From positions 1 to 64,000 of the forward strand of contig WNKV01000001.1 of assembly GCA_009720755.1 (NCBI GenBank): a DNA stretch of 64,000 bases, read 5' to 3'. The notes below the pieces were generated by a model. The model saw only the letters and a list, made by a program, of their open reading frames with translations. It had not been told where the DNA came from and did not search any database. Position numbers and translations under genes: made by a program. Of this stretch, positions 50,369 through 59,232 are shown piece after piece. The DNA comes from Rhodoplanes serenus (GTDB taxonomy: Bacteria > Pseudomonadota > Alphaproteobacteria > Rhizobiales > Xanthobacteraceae). Each line of letters starts with the position of its first letter. Within the stretch, counting starts at the first letter, position 1.

Positions 50369-51457
50369 ATGACCCCGTCGCACGCGCTGATCCAGGACCT
50401 CTCCGGCGCGCTGAACCGCACCACCGCGGACGCGCGTGGCAACATGCTGCGGCGGCTGACCGATCTGTTCCTGACCCGCGCCGAGGCCCTCGCCGACGAT
50501 CACATCGCCCTGTTCGACCTGGTGATGGCGCGCCTGGTGGGAATGGTCGAGCGCCACGCCCTCATCCGGCTCGGCCTCCAGCTTGCCGCTCATCCGGGGG
50601 CGCCGCTTCAGACCATCGCGCTGCTCGGCCACAGCGACGACCTCGCGGTCGCCGGCCCCGTCCTGGAGCGATCGCCGCGGCTCGGCGACGACGTCCTGAT
50701 CGCCATCGCCGGCAGCAAGAGCCAGGGCCATCTGGCCGCCATCGCGGTCAGGCCGCGGCTCTCCGAGGGGGTTACCGACGTGGTGGTCGAGCATGCCGAC
50801 CTCGCGGTGACCCGCAAGGTGACGGCCAATGCGGGCGCCCTGTTCTCGGCGATCGGGCTCGGCCTCGTGGTCGGCCGCGCCCATGGCGACGAGGAGCTGG
50901 CGGTCCTGGTGGCGAGCCGCTCCGACGTCCCCGACGAGGTGCTCGCCGGCCTGCTGCGCAGCGCCACCGAGGCGGTGCGCCGCCGCGTCGCCCGCTGCGA
51001 CGCACCGGGCGTGCGCACCCGCTACAACCAGGCCATGTCGGCGCTCTCCCGACAGCGCGCCACTCCACCCGCGAGCACGCCGGCGGCCGCTCCCGCCGTG
51101 CCCGGACCGTCGGCCGCCTCGCCGGACCGGCTGCGGCTGCTGTGCGAGAAGGCGCGGCTCGGCCGCCGGGGCGACGTGATCGACGAGCTCGCGGCCATCA
51201 CCGAGGTGCCGGTCGGCACCGTCCGCGCACTGGTCCGGCAGGGCTCCGGGCAGAGCCTGATGATGCTGTGCAAGGCGGCCGGGCTCGCCTGGCCGGACGC
51301 CAAGGGGGTGCTGGCCGCCACTGTCGGCACCGCGGGCGACCAGCGCCAGACCTTCGACCTCTACGCCGACCTCACGCCCGAAGCGGCGCAGCGCGCCGTC
51401 CGCTTCATCCGGCTGCGCAAGGCACCGGCGCCGTCCGGCCTCCGCCGCCTGCTCTAA
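50369..51457 (+). CDS. DUF2336 family protein
   Basis: This 362-aa protein has an all-helical HEAT-like build: LTDLFLTRAEALADDHIALFDLVMARL, VLERSPRLGDDVLIAIAGSKSQGHLAAIAVRPRLSEGVTDVVVE and GDEELAVLVASRSDVPDEVLAGLLRSATEAVRRRVA. A Pro/Ala linker (about 230-255) leads to a second helical domain with GQSLMMLCKAAGLAWPDAKGVL. DUF2336 proteins are common in alphaproteobacteria; some are linked to cell-cycle or motility regulation. The next gene on the strand is a PilZ protein. Confidence 0.9.
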   Translation: MTPSHALIQDLSGALNRTTADARGNMLRRLTDLFLTRAEALADDHIALFDLVMARLVGMVERHALIRLGLQLAAHPGAPLQTIALLGHSDDLAVAGPVLERSPRLGDDVLIAIAGSKSQGHLAAIAVRPRLSEGVTDVVVEHADLAVTRKVTANAGALFSAIGLGLVVGRAHGDEELAVLVASRSDVPDEVLAGLLRSATEAVRRRVARCDAPGVRTRYNQAMSALSRQRATPPASTPAAAPAVPGPSAASPDRLRLLCEKARLGRRGDVIDELAAITEVPVGTVRALVRQGSGQSLMMLCKAAGLAWPDAKGVLAATVGTAGDQRQTFDLYADLTPEAAQRAVRFIRLRKAPAPSGLRRLL

Positions 51458-51626
51458 CCAGTCCCGCCGCCCCCGCGGTGGCAGGATGGTAAAGCCTCGT
51501 TCAGCCTTTCGCTCCATCATCGGCGAGCCCCGCGCGTCCGGCCCGGGGTGCCGTGCGGCCACCCCGCGCGGTCGTTACGATGCCCTCACCTGCCGCCTGC
51601 CGGGCAGGTTCGTCCGGATCGCAGCC

Positions 51627-51956
51627 ATGTCGGAGATCGTTCCGCCTGCGGCCCCGGGCCGGCGCGACCAGCGCCGAGCGCCGCGCCATCTCGTCTTCGC
51701 CACCGCCAAGATCGTCGACCCCTGGTCGCCCGGCGAGCCGTCGGCCGAAGCCGAGTGCGCGATCCTCAACCTCTCGGTGAGCGGCGCCTGCCTGCTGGTG
51801 GAGAACGCCACCACGGTGCCGGAGCGGTTCACGCTGCGGGCCGACTCAGGGCGCCTCGAGGCGCGCTGCGTCGTCGTATGGCGCAACCGCCATCATGTCG
51901 GGGTGACGTTCGAGACGCCGGTCTCGCTGCCGCTGGACGGCTGGCCGGTCGCCTGA
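51627..51956 (+). CDS. PilZ domain protein
   Basis: This 109-aa protein has the c-di-GMP-binding signature: RRDQRRAPRH at the N-terminus (RxxxR) and NLSVSGACLLV (N/DxSxxG). The rest is the PilZ beta barrel ending VGVTFETPVSLPL. It follows the DUF2336 gene by 169 bp on the same strand. ATG 51627 is used because the upstream frame is not PilZ-like. Confidence 0.9.
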   Translation: MSEIVPPAAPGRRDQRRAPRHLVFATAKIVDPWSPGEPSAEAECAILNLSVSGACLLVENATTVPERFTLRADSGRLEARCVVVWRNRHHVGVTFETPVSLPLDGWPVA

Positions 51957-52028
51957 CCGCCGCGATGCGCGGGCCGCCCCGAGGGGCGACCGAAGGAGGC
52001 GCCGGCGAGGGGCTGCCGGACGCGGCCC

Positions 52029-53594
52029 CTACATTCCGCCCCAGCGGCCCTCGAAGCTGGACGACGAGCGCACCGGCTGAGCGCCGGGGACGAGCGTGCC
52101 GCCAGCGAACGCGGTCGCGGTGGCCGGAGTCTTGTCCGGCTTGGGCGCCGCGGCGGCCGTCTGCGCGGCCTTCGGGTGCGCGCCCGTGGCCGAAGCGGCC
52201 GACGAGGGCGCCGGCGTGGTGCCGGGCCGGATGGCCCCGAGCGCCACCGGGCGCGAAGACGACGAGGCCAGCATGGTCTGCGACGCGGCCGGCTTCGGGG
52301 CGGCGGGCCGGCTCGCCGGCTTGGCCGCGGATGCCGGCTTGGCGGCGGGCTTGGCGGACGGCGGGGGCGGCACGTCGTCGGCCTTGCCGCCGAGACCGAG
52401 CCACTTGCCGACCCGGCCGAAGCCGGATTCGGACGACTTCGCCGGCTCGCTGCCGGAGCCGCCGAAGAGTGTGCCGAACGGCGCGGAGCCGTCCGCCGAG
52501 GCGACCCGCGTGCTGCCGAGGACGCCGGCCGTGGTGTCCGGATCGGCGGCGGCGACCGCGGTCGGTGTCGCGGTCGGCAGATAAACGAGGGTGGGCTTGC
52601 CGCCCGGGCTCGACGGCGGCAGCGTCGCCACCCGGCGGCCGTTGGCGACGAAGCTGTCCTGGGTGTTGAGCTTGGCCAGGAAGGTCGGATGCATGCCGCC
52701 GTCGCTGCCGGTGGTCACCGCGGCGGTGCGGACGCCCTGCGACACATGGGCGGCGAACTGGCGCTCGTCGTGGTCCTGCTTGTCGCGGACCGCCGAGGCG
52801 ATCTCGGCCGGCACCTGATAGGACGGACAGCGGCCGACCGGGTTGAAGCTCCCCGCCACCGGGGTGGCGTTGAAGACGTAGCGCTTCTCGCAGACGTCGA
52901 CCTTCGGCTCCTGGCGGGTGGCCTCGAAGTGGTCGTTGCCTTCCTTGATCATCCGCCAGAACGCCATGTGCGGGCTGTTGCGGTGGCGGGCCATGTTGAG
53001 GGCCGTCATCCGGAACGGATAGGCCTGCACCTGGAAGGATTTCTGGCCGCCCAGGAAGGCTTCGCGGCCGAGCGAGTAGATCTCGGTGATCTGCTCGTCC
53101 GTCATCGCGTAGCAGCCGGCCGACGAACAGTCCCCGTGCACCATCAGGAACTGGCCGGTGCGGTCATGCGCCTTGTCGAAGGCATTGGGGAAGCCGAGAT
53201 TGAACGCGAGATAGTAGCTCGAGTTCGGATTCATCTGGCCGGGCGTGATGGAGTAGAAGCCCTCCGGCGCCTGCCGGTCGCCCTGCTTGATCTTGGGGCC
53301 GAGCTCGCCCGACCAGCGGCAGATCGGGTAGGTCTTGAGCAGCGCGTACTGGCCGGACTTGTCCTGCTTCCAGACCTCGAGCTCCGCCTCCTCCTTGAAG
53401 ACGCGCACCAGGATCGGCGAATCGACCGGCATGCCCTTCTTGTCGAGCAGCGCCTGCATCTCGCGCGAGAGGGGCTGCATGGCCTTGCTCGGGATCTGGG
53501 AGATCCCGTCCGTCTGGCAACCGGCGAGCGCGATCGCAGCCGCGACCGCCGCCGACGCCATGAGCGTGCGGACCTTAGCCGTGTGGCGATTCAA
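52029..53594 (-). CDS. L,D-transpeptidase (YkuD) family lipoprotein with long Ala/Pro tail
   Basis: This 521-aa protein starts at TTG 53594 behind GGAG 6 nt upstream. The lipobox ALAGC (Cys26) follows a hydrophobic signal, so the mature protein is a membrane-anchored lipoprotein. The YafK-like catalytic domain (about 60-260) has LMVHGDCSSAGCYAM with the catalytic Cys in SAGC. YkuD domains make 3-3 or 4-3 crosslinks or anchor proteins to peptidoglycan. From about residue 330 it is Ala/Pro/Ser-rich (PAAKPASAAKPASRPAA...), probably an unstructured wall-spanning arm. Confidence 0.92.
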   Translation of the reverse strand: MNRHTAKVRTLMASAAVAAAIALAGCQTDGISQIPSKAMQPLSREMQALLDKKGMPVDSPILVRVFKEEAELEVWKQDKSGQYALLKTYPICRWSGELGPKIKQGDRQAPEGFYSITPGQMNPNSSYYLAFNLGFPNAFDKAHDRTGQFLMVHGDCSSAGCYAMTDEQITEIYSLGREAFLGGQKSFQVQAYPFRMTALNMARHRNSPHMAFWRMIKEGNDHFEATRQEPKVDVCEKRYVFNATPVAGSFNPVGRCPSYQVPAEIASAVRDKQDHDERQFAAHVSQGVRTAAVTTGSDGGMHPTFLAKLNTQDSFVANGRRVATLPPSSPGGKPTLVYLPTATPTAVAAADPDTTAGVLGSTRVASADGSAPFGTLFGGSGSEPAKSSESGFGRVGKWLGLGGKADDVPPPPSAKPAAKPASAAKPASRPAAPKPAASQTMLASSSSRPVALGAIRPGTTPAPSSAASATGAHPKAAQTAAAAPKPDKTPATATAFAGGTLVPGAQPVRSSSSFEGRWGGM

Positions 53595-53759
53595 ACGGCA
53601 CTCCCCCTCATCGTCCCCGTACTTGCAAGACCTCGGTAGCGTTAAGATGTGGTCTAAGCAAGGCGACGGGGCGCCGGGTTCCCGTCCACGCCACCTTCAT
53701 GGTGAATCGAAGGTTGCGCCAGGGTCACCCCAGGGGAACGGAACATGGTTGCCGAAGCG

Positions 53760-54728
53760 TTAATGCGCGGCTGATTCCGGCCCCGCCCTGCGAACCGCAG
53801 GCCGATTTCCGGCAGGACCAGGAGAAGTCTGCCCGCGAGAACCCGCGAAGGCCCGGCGGGCGTTGCCGACGATCGCGTTCGCCATGCGCCCCCATGCCGG
53901 GGTCGGCATGTCGTGCCCCATGCCTGCGACGACCAGCAGCTCTGCGCAAGAGATCGTCCGCGCCGTGTCTTCGCCGGCCTCGACCGGGATCAGCGGGTCG
54001 GCGGAGCCGTGGATGACGAGCGTCGGCACGCGGATCGACGACAGCGCCCGCCGCCGGTCGCCGGACAGGATCACCGCCACGCTCTGCCGCGCCATTCCCT
54101 GCGGACACCAGGACCGATCGTAGCTGGTGGCCAGAAAGGCCCGCGCCCGCTCCTCCTCGAAAGGAAACCCGGGACTCCAGATCGCCCGCCAGACCGCGAG
54201 ATTGTGCTCGATGCAGGCATCGCGCTCCTCGGGCGCCGGTCCGGTCACGGCCGCGATGGCCTCCGGCCGGCCCTGCGGAAGGGCCGGATTGCCGGTGCTC
54301 GACATGATCGAGGTCAGGCTCAGGACGCGACCCGGATGACGGCAGGCGACGATCTGCGCGATCATTCCCCCCATCGAGGCACCGCAGACATGCGCCTGCT
54401 CGATGCTCAGGGCATCGAGCAGGCCGGCGGCATCGTCCGCCATGTCGTCGAGCGAATAGGGCGACGCCACCTCCCGTCCGGCCCCGACGGCCGCCGCAAC
54501 AGCCATGATGTCCGGGGTGCCCGCCTCATCGAACTTGGTCGAAAGACCGGCGTCGCGATTGTCGAAACAGATGACACGGAAGCCGGCTTCGGCCAGCAAC
54601 TCACAGAAATCCGGCTCCCAGAACGTCAGCTGCGCGCCGTTCCCCGCGATCAACAGCAGTGTCGGATCGTCGGCTCGTCCGAAGGTCTCGTACGCGATCC
54701 GAATCCCGTTGGCTTCGACACTGGGCAT
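53760..54728 (-). CDS. Alpha/beta hydrolase
   Basis: This 322-aa protein has the nucleophile elbow CGASMGGMIAQ and an HG-type region LLIAGNGAQLTFW. The catalytic Asp lies in GSADPLIPVEAGEDTA and the His in GMGHDMPTPAW. It resembles the RdmC/aclacinomycin methylesterase-like group of small-molecule esterases; the substrate is unknown. Compared with neighbours, codon use is a little less GC-skewed. It sits between accA and the L,D-transpeptidase, not a place I know for it. Confidence 0.88.
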   Translation of the reverse strand: MPSVEANGIRIAYETFGRADDPTLLLIAGNGAQLTFWEPDFCELLAEAGFRVICFDNRDAGLSTKFDEAGTPDIMAVAAAVGAGREVASPYSLDDMADDAAGLLDALSIEQAHVCGASMGGMIAQIVACRHPGRVLSLTSIMSSTGNPALPQGRPEAIAAVTGPAPEERDACIEHNLAVWRAIWSPGFPFEEERARAFLATSYDRSWCPQGMARQSVAVILSGDRRRALSSIRVPTLVIHGSADPLIPVEAGEDTARTISCAELLVVAGMGHDMPTPAWGRMANAIVGNARRAFAGSRGQTSPGPAGNRPAVRRAGPESAAH

Positions 54729-54826
54729 GGCTATCTCACTCCGTTCCCGGAGGACTGGCGGCCGAGTGTCCGGGACGTGGGCAGATTCCGGGGCCGCACG
54801 AGGCGGCCGACCGCCGGCTGCCCGGC

Positions 54827-55783
54827 TCAGGCCAGATTGCGGCCGATCGCCAGGAACTTGTCGCGGCGCTGCTGGCGGATCGCCTCCGGGCCGAGATCGC
54901 GCAGGCTGTCGAAGGCGGCCGCGATGGCGTCGCCGGTGGCATTGATGGCGGCCGCCCAGTCGCGGTGTGCGCCGCCCACCGGCTCGCGGATGATGGCGTC
55001 GATCACCCCGAACTTGAGCAGGTCGTCGGCGGTGATCTTCATGCCGGTCGCGGCATCCTGGGCCTTGCCCGAGTCGCGCCACAGGATCGAGGCGGCCCCC
55101 TCCGGCGAGATCACGCTGTAGATGGCGTGCTCCAGCATCAGCACCTTGTTGGCGGTGGCGATGGCGATGGCCCCGCCGGAGCCGCCCTCGCCCAGCACCA
55201 CGGCGACGTTGGGCACCTTGAGGTCCAGGCAGGCGGCGGTCGAGCGGGCGATCGCCTCGGCCTGGCCGCGCTCCTCGGCCCCGATGCCCGGATAGGCGCC
55301 GGCGGTGTCGACCAGCGTGATGACCGGCACCTCGAAGCGGTCGGCCAGCTCCATCAGGCGCACCGCCTTGCGGTAGCCCTCGGGCATCGCCATGCCGAAG
55401 TTGCGCTTGAGCCGGCTTTCGGTCGACGAGCCCTTCTCCTGGCCGATGACGCAGACGCTTTCGCCGCGGAAGCGGCCGAACCCGCCGACGATCGCCTCGT
55501 CCTCGCCGAACTTGCGGTCGCCGGCGAGCGGCGTGAAGTCGGCGATCAGCCCGGCCACATAGTCGAGGCAGTGCGGCCGCTGCGGATGGCGCGCCACCTG
55601 GGTCTTGTTCCAGGGCGTGAGGTTCGAATAGAGCGACTTGAGGGCCTCGGCCGCCTTGGCTTCGAGCCGGGCGACCTCCTCGCCGATCTCGACGGCGCCC
55701 GCCGGCTGCTCGAGGGCGTGAAGCTCCTCGATCTTGGCTTCGAGCTCGGCGACCGGCTTTTCGAAATCGAGATAGCTGCGCAT
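54827..55783 (-). CDS. accA: Acetyl-CoA carboxylase carboxyltransferase alpha subunit
   Basis: This 318-aa subunit transfers CO2 from biotin to acetyl-CoA to form malonyl-CoA, with AccD. The N-terminus MRSYLDFEKPVAELEAKIEEL is typical. YNLTPW-like NLTPWNKTQVARHPQRPHC, TLVDTAGAYPGIGAEERGQ and GEGGSGGAIAI follow. ATG 55783 is chosen; longer frames upstream are not accA-like. On the minus strand a TTGACT lies about 78 bp upstream, possibly a -35. Confidence 0.97.
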   Translation of the reverse strand: MRSYLDFEKPVAELEAKIEELHALEQPAGAVEIGEEVARLEAKAAEALKSLYSNLTPWNKTQVARHPQRPHCLDYVAGLIADFTPLAGDRKFGEDEAIVGGFGRFRGESVCVIGQEKGSSTESRLKRNFGMAMPEGYRKAVRLMELADRFEVPVITLVDTAGAYPGIGAEERGQAEAIARSTAACLDLKVPNVAVVLGEGGSGGAIAIATANKVLMLEHAIYSVISPEGAASILWRDSGKAQDAATGMKITADDLLKFGVIDAIIREPVGGAHRDWAAAINATGDAIAAAFDSLRDLGPEAIRQQRRDKFLAIGRNLA

Positions 55784-55892
55784 TTTCGGGAAATCGGGAC
55801 AAGGACCTGCCGCCCTAGGCGGCGGCGCGGCACAAGACGCCCAAGAGAGCCGGTAAGTCAAGTGCGGGTGAACTGTCCGGGCGGAGCCGCCG

Positions 55893-56249
55893 TCAAGCCT
55901 GCCCGTCGTTCAAGCGAGCGAGCTCCTGGCGGACGACGGCCTCCAGCGGATCGAGCGAACCGTGGATAGTGGTCCAGATCATCTTCTCACGAACGTCGTT
56001 GTATTCATGACGATAGATGTTTCCCGCGCGAGCGATCTGGATCCACGGTATGTCCGGATGGCGTTGAAGCAGCTCGGACGGCAAGCGTCGTGACGCCTCC
56101 GAGATGATCTCGAGGCAGCGGATGACAGCATACAAGGTCTTCGTATCGACACTGAATTCTTCAAACGAGAGCCCCTTCACAAATTCTTTGGCAAGATCGA
56201 TATTCGCCGCCATTTCAGAAAGCGCGAGAAGCGGAGACTTAGAAGGCAT
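55893..56249 (-). CDS. HepT-like ribonuclease toxin
   Basis: This 118-aa helical protein has the HEPN RNase signature R-x6-HxY in ARAGNIYRHEYNDV, which matches HepT (DUF86). The preceding helix EIISEASRRLPSELLQRHPDIPW is also characteristic. ATG 56249 overlaps the antitoxin gene by 11 bp. Its Tyr (in RHEY) is the site adenylylated by MntA in studied systems. The DNA is visibly less GC-rich than its surroundings. Confidence 0.92.
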   Translation of the reverse strand: MPSKSPLLALSEMAANIDLAKEFVKGLSFEEFSVDTKTLYAVIRCLEIISEASRRLPSELLQRHPDIPWIQIARAGNIYRHEYNDVREKMIWTTIHGSLDPLEAVVRQELARLNDGQA

Positions 56250-56535
56250 AAATGGAATCTTTGATAACACTATCGCGGATGAGCGGCTTGATGGTGTCTC
56301 GATCGACCACATCAACCGGAGACGGAAATAGATCCTCGATGTAATTCTTCAGCCCGACATACTGGTAGACATCGATGGCGAGGTCCGGCGCCAAATCGAT
56401 GACGATGTCGATATCGCTTCCGGGATGCTCATCACCGCGGGCCAGCGAGCCGAACAGGGCCGCGTGCAGGACTCCCCGAGCGCGCAGAGCATCCTGGTTC
56501 CGTCGCAAGATATCGATCACGTCCTGCCGGTTCAC
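56239..56535 (-). CDS. MntA-like nucleotidyltransferase antitoxin
   Basis: This 98-aa minimal nucleotidyltransferase has GSLARGDEHPGSDIDIVID (GSx10DxD). In MntA/HepT pairs the enzyme modifies a Tyr of HepT with AMP units to neutralise it. The antitoxin gene comes first, and the toxin start overlaps its end. It lies between accA and xerD, normally a conserved stretch, so it appears to be an inserted module. Confidence 0.93.
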   Translation of the reverse strand: MNRQDVIDILRRNQDALRARGVLHAALFGSLARGDEHPGSDIDIVIDLAPDLAIDVYQYVGLKNYIEDLFPSPVDVVDRDTIKPLIRDSVIKDSIYAF

Positions 56536-56599
56536 AGGCCAATCCTACGGCTGCCCTCCAGCCGAGAATAACCCGGGTGGTTGTCCCGTTCCACCCGCC

Positions 56600-57655
56600 C
56601 TACCCCTCGTCGGCCAGGGGATGGAGGTCGCGCACCAGGCTCTTCAGCCGCTCCTCCAGAACGTGGGTGTAGATCTGGGTGGTGGCGATGTCGGCATGGC
56701 CGAGCAGCATCTGCACCGAGCGCAGGTCGGCGCCGTTCTGCAACAGATGGCTGGCGAAGGCGTGGCGCAGGACGTGCGGGCTCACCTTGTCGGGCCGCAG
56801 GCCGGCCGCGACGGCGAGGTCCTTGAGCTCGCGGGCGGCGTGCTGGCGCGTCAGATGGCCGCTCTCCGAGAACGAGGGGAACAGCCATTTCGCGCCCGCG
56901 TGCCGGCCGGCCTCGGCGAGCGCCGCGAGCCACTCCTTCATGGCGGCGCGGGCGGCCTCGTTGAGGATGACCATGCGCTCCTTGGCGCCCTTGCCGCGCA
57001 CCACCAGCATGCGCTCGCCGCGCCGCGCCGCGGCGGCCGGCAAGGCGACCAGCTCGGAGACGCGCAGGCCGGTGGCGTACAGGACCTCGACCAGGCAGAC
57101 GAGGCGCAGCGCCCGCAGCCGCTCGCCGGCGGGCTGCTCGGTGCGGGCGGCGAGCGCCCGCGCGGTGTCGAGCAGCCGGTCGACCTCGGCCACCGACAGG
57201 ATCTTGGGCAGCGCCCGGCCGCGGCGCGGTCCCTCGATGGTGGCGGCCGGATCGTCCTTCCGGTGGCCCTCGGCCTGGAGGAAGCGGCAGAGCTGGCGGA
57301 TCGCCGAGAGCTTGCGCGCCACCGAGGTCGGCTCGAAGCCGCGCGCCGCGAGCCCAGCGAGATACGCCCGAAAATCCTCGGTGCGGGCCGTCGTCACGGT
57401 GCGGCCGACGGCGGCGAGGCGAGCGACCACGTCGGCGAGATCACGCGCATAGGCGTCGGTGGTGTTGGGGCCGGCGCCGCGCTCGGCCGCGATCATGTCG
57501 AGGAACAGGGCGACATGGCGGTCGACCGGCGCGCGCGGCGCCTTCGGCCGGCCGCGCCTCGGACGCGCCGGCTGCGCAGGTGTCGGCGCGGATCGGCCGG
57601 GCTTCGCGGGCGTGACGGAGGGGCGGCGGCCGGGGGCCTTCGGGGGGCGGCCCAT
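56600..57655 (-). CDS. xerD: Tyrosine recombinase XerD
   Basis: This 351-aa recombinase resolves chromosome dimers at dif with XerC. The N-terminal SAM-like domain (VALFLDMIAAERGAGPNTTDAYARDL) is preceded by a 45-residue Pro/Arg-rich tail. The catalytic set is R in YATGLRVSELV, K in RGKGAKER, HxxR in SPHVLRHAFASHLL, H in LLGHADIATTQIY and Y in IYTHV. The start at ATG 57655 is 5 bp from the small upstream gene. Confidence 0.95.
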   Translation of the reverse strand: MGRPPKAPGRRPSVTPAKPGRSAPTPAQPARPRRGRPKAPRAPVDRHVALFLDMIAAERGAGPNTTDAYARDLADVVARLAAVGRTVTTARTEDFRAYLAGLAARGFEPTSVARKLSAIRQLCRFLQAEGHRKDDPAATIEGPRRGRALPKILSVAEVDRLLDTARALAARTEQPAGERLRALRLVCLVEVLYATGLRVSELVALPAAAARRGERMLVVRGKGAKERMVILNEAARAAMKEWLAALAEAGRHAGAKWLFPSFSESGHLTRQHAARELKDLAVAAGLRPDKVSPHVLRHAFASHLLQNGADLRSVQMLLGHADIATTQIYTHVLEERLKSLVRDLHPLADEG

Positions 57656-57660
57656 GGCGG

Positions 57661-57813
57661 TCAGCGCGGCGGCTTGACGAAGCGGTCGGGCGGCACCGAC
57701 ACGCTGATCTCGCGCGGCTTCAGCTCGACGAACAGGGTGAGCGCCAGCATCCCGGCATAGACGAGGCCGGCGATCAGCGCGACGACCGCGAGAAAGCGGA
57801 ACAGGCTGGGCAT
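57661..57813 (-). CDS. 50-aa conserved membrane peptide upstream of xerD
   Basis: MPSLFRFLAVVALIAGLVYAG continues into a single TM helix (LALTLFVEL) and a basic/polar C-terminus KPREISVSVPPDRFVKPPR. It starts at ATG 57813 and ends 5 bp before xerD, so it is cotranscribed. Small proteins of this layout occur next to xerD in related genomes. Function is unknown. Confidence 0.75.
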   Translation of the reverse strand: MPSLFRFLAVVALIAGLVYAGMLALTLFVELKPREISVSVPPDRFVKPPR

Positions 57814-57862
57814 GACGGGATTCCGGGCGCCGCACGTCGGGCGGGGCGCACCCCGACTACGA

Positions 57863-59164
57863 TCATGTTCGCCCGCCTCTGGCAAGCGCCGGGGCGTCGG
57901 CACGGCCCGGCTCGGGGCCGCCCCGCGCCAGCGGCAGGTCGACCCGGAAGCAGCTCGGCACCCCCGGCTGCGGCGCCACCACGGCGTCGCCCCCGTGCAG
58001 GCGGGCGATCTGCCGCACCAGCGCGAGGCCGAGCCCGGCGCCGCGGCCGTCGCCGGCGAGGCGGAAGAACGGCGCGAACACCTGCTCGCGCTGGCCCGCC
58101 GGAATGCCGGGACCGCCATCGGCGACGGTCAGCACGGCCCGCCCCGCCTCGGCGCGCAGGCCGACCCGCACCGGGGGGGCGCCGTAGCGGGCGGCATTCT
58201 CCAGGAGATTGCGGATCATCCGCCGCAGCAGGCGGGGATCGCCGGTCAGCGTCACCGGCTCGCCGTCCAGCGTGCCGTCGAAGCGGGCGCACTCCTCGGC
58301 GGCCAGCGCCAGGAGATCGACCTCCTCGGCGGCCGGCGGCGCCGCGATGGCGTCGAGCCGGCTGGCGAGGAGGATCTCGTCGATCAGCCCGTCCAGCTCG
58401 GCGATGTCGCGGGCGAGATCGGCGGCATGGCGGTCGTTGTCGGGCCTGGCCCGCATCAGCTCGATGCCGAGCCGGATGCGGGCGAGCGGCGTGCGCAATT
58501 CGTGCGACGCGTTGGCGAGCAGCAGCCGATGCGCCCCGACCAGCTCCTCGATGCGCCCGGCGGCGCGGTTGAAGCTCTCGGCTAGCCGCGCCACCTCGTC
58601 GCGGCCCTCGACCGGCACCCGTGCGGCCAGATGGCCGGCCCCCAGCGTCTCGACACCGGCCTGGAGGGTTTCGAGCCGCCGGGTCAGGCCGCGCACCACC
58701 GGAAAGGCGGCGACCGCCACCACCACGGCCACGACGGCGAGCGCCGCCATCAGGGCGACCACCGGGCTGCGATGGCGGGGCGGCGGCCGGGCGACCAGCC
58801 AGCGATCATCCGGCAGGCGGAACACCCAGGCGGGACCGCCGGGCCCGTAGCGGACGCCGCTGTCGCGGTCGGGATCGGGCGGCGGCAGCGGGTGGCCGAT
58901 CGTGGCGATCGACCGGCGGCCGGAATCGAACAGGGCGAGGTCGAGCCGCAGCCGCCCGGCGAGCTGCCGCAGCGCCTCCGCCTGGACGGCGGGCGCCGCC
59001 TCGGCCGGCGGCAGCGCCACGGCGGCCAGCTCGCCGATCAGCTCGAACGCCTGCCCGACCGGCGGGCCGCCCGGCCCGAACCGCCAGGCGGCGCCGGCGA
59101 TCAGCACCAGGAGTAGCAGGGCGCCGATCATGGTCATGTAGATCTTCTGGTAGAGGCGGCGCAT
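57863..59164 (-). CDS. Sensor histidine kinase, OmpR-partner type
   Basis: This 433-aa two-TM kinase has TM1 (MIGALLLLVLIAGAAW), a periplasmic sensor of about 100 residues and TM2 (VVALMAALAVVAVVVAVAAF). The HAMP domain follows. The H box is NASHELRTPLARIRL (H221), the N box NLLENAARYGAPP, with G boxes DGGPGIPA and GLGLALV. Cognate to the response regulator 68 bp upstream. A CpxP-like gene lies beyond, suggesting an envelope-stress circuit. Confidence 0.94.
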   Translation of the reverse strand: MRRLYQKIYMTMIGALLLLVLIAGAAWRFGPGGPPVGQAFELIGELAAVALPPAEAAPAVQAEALRQLAGRLRLDLALFDSGRRSIATIGHPLPPPDPDRDSGVRYGPGGPAWVFRLPDDRWLVARPPPRHRSPVVALMAALAVVAVVVAVAAFPVVRGLTRRLETLQAGVETLGAGHLAARVPVEGRDEVARLAESFNRAAGRIEELVGAHRLLLANASHELRTPLARIRLGIELMRARPDNDRHAADLARDIAELDGLIDEILLASRLDAIAAPPAAEEVDLLALAAEECARFDGTLDGEPVTLTGDPRLLRRMIRNLLENAARYGAPPVRVGLRAEAGRAVLTVADGGPGIPAGQREQVFAPFFRLAGDGRGAGLGLALVRQIARLHGGDAVVAPQPGVPSCFRVDLPLARGGPEPGRADAPALARGGRT

Positions 59165-59232
59165 GCGGCTTCACCTGCCCGCGGGCCGGCGCCGCGTGTC
59201 CCGCACGCGGCAGCGGATGATCGTCGCCATGC

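Noticed and set aside
55893-57655. Integrative element with xerD as integrase
   Set aside because: The recombinase is a housekeeping XerD in its usual context; there is no attachment-site duplication or cargo beyond the toxin-antitoxin pair.
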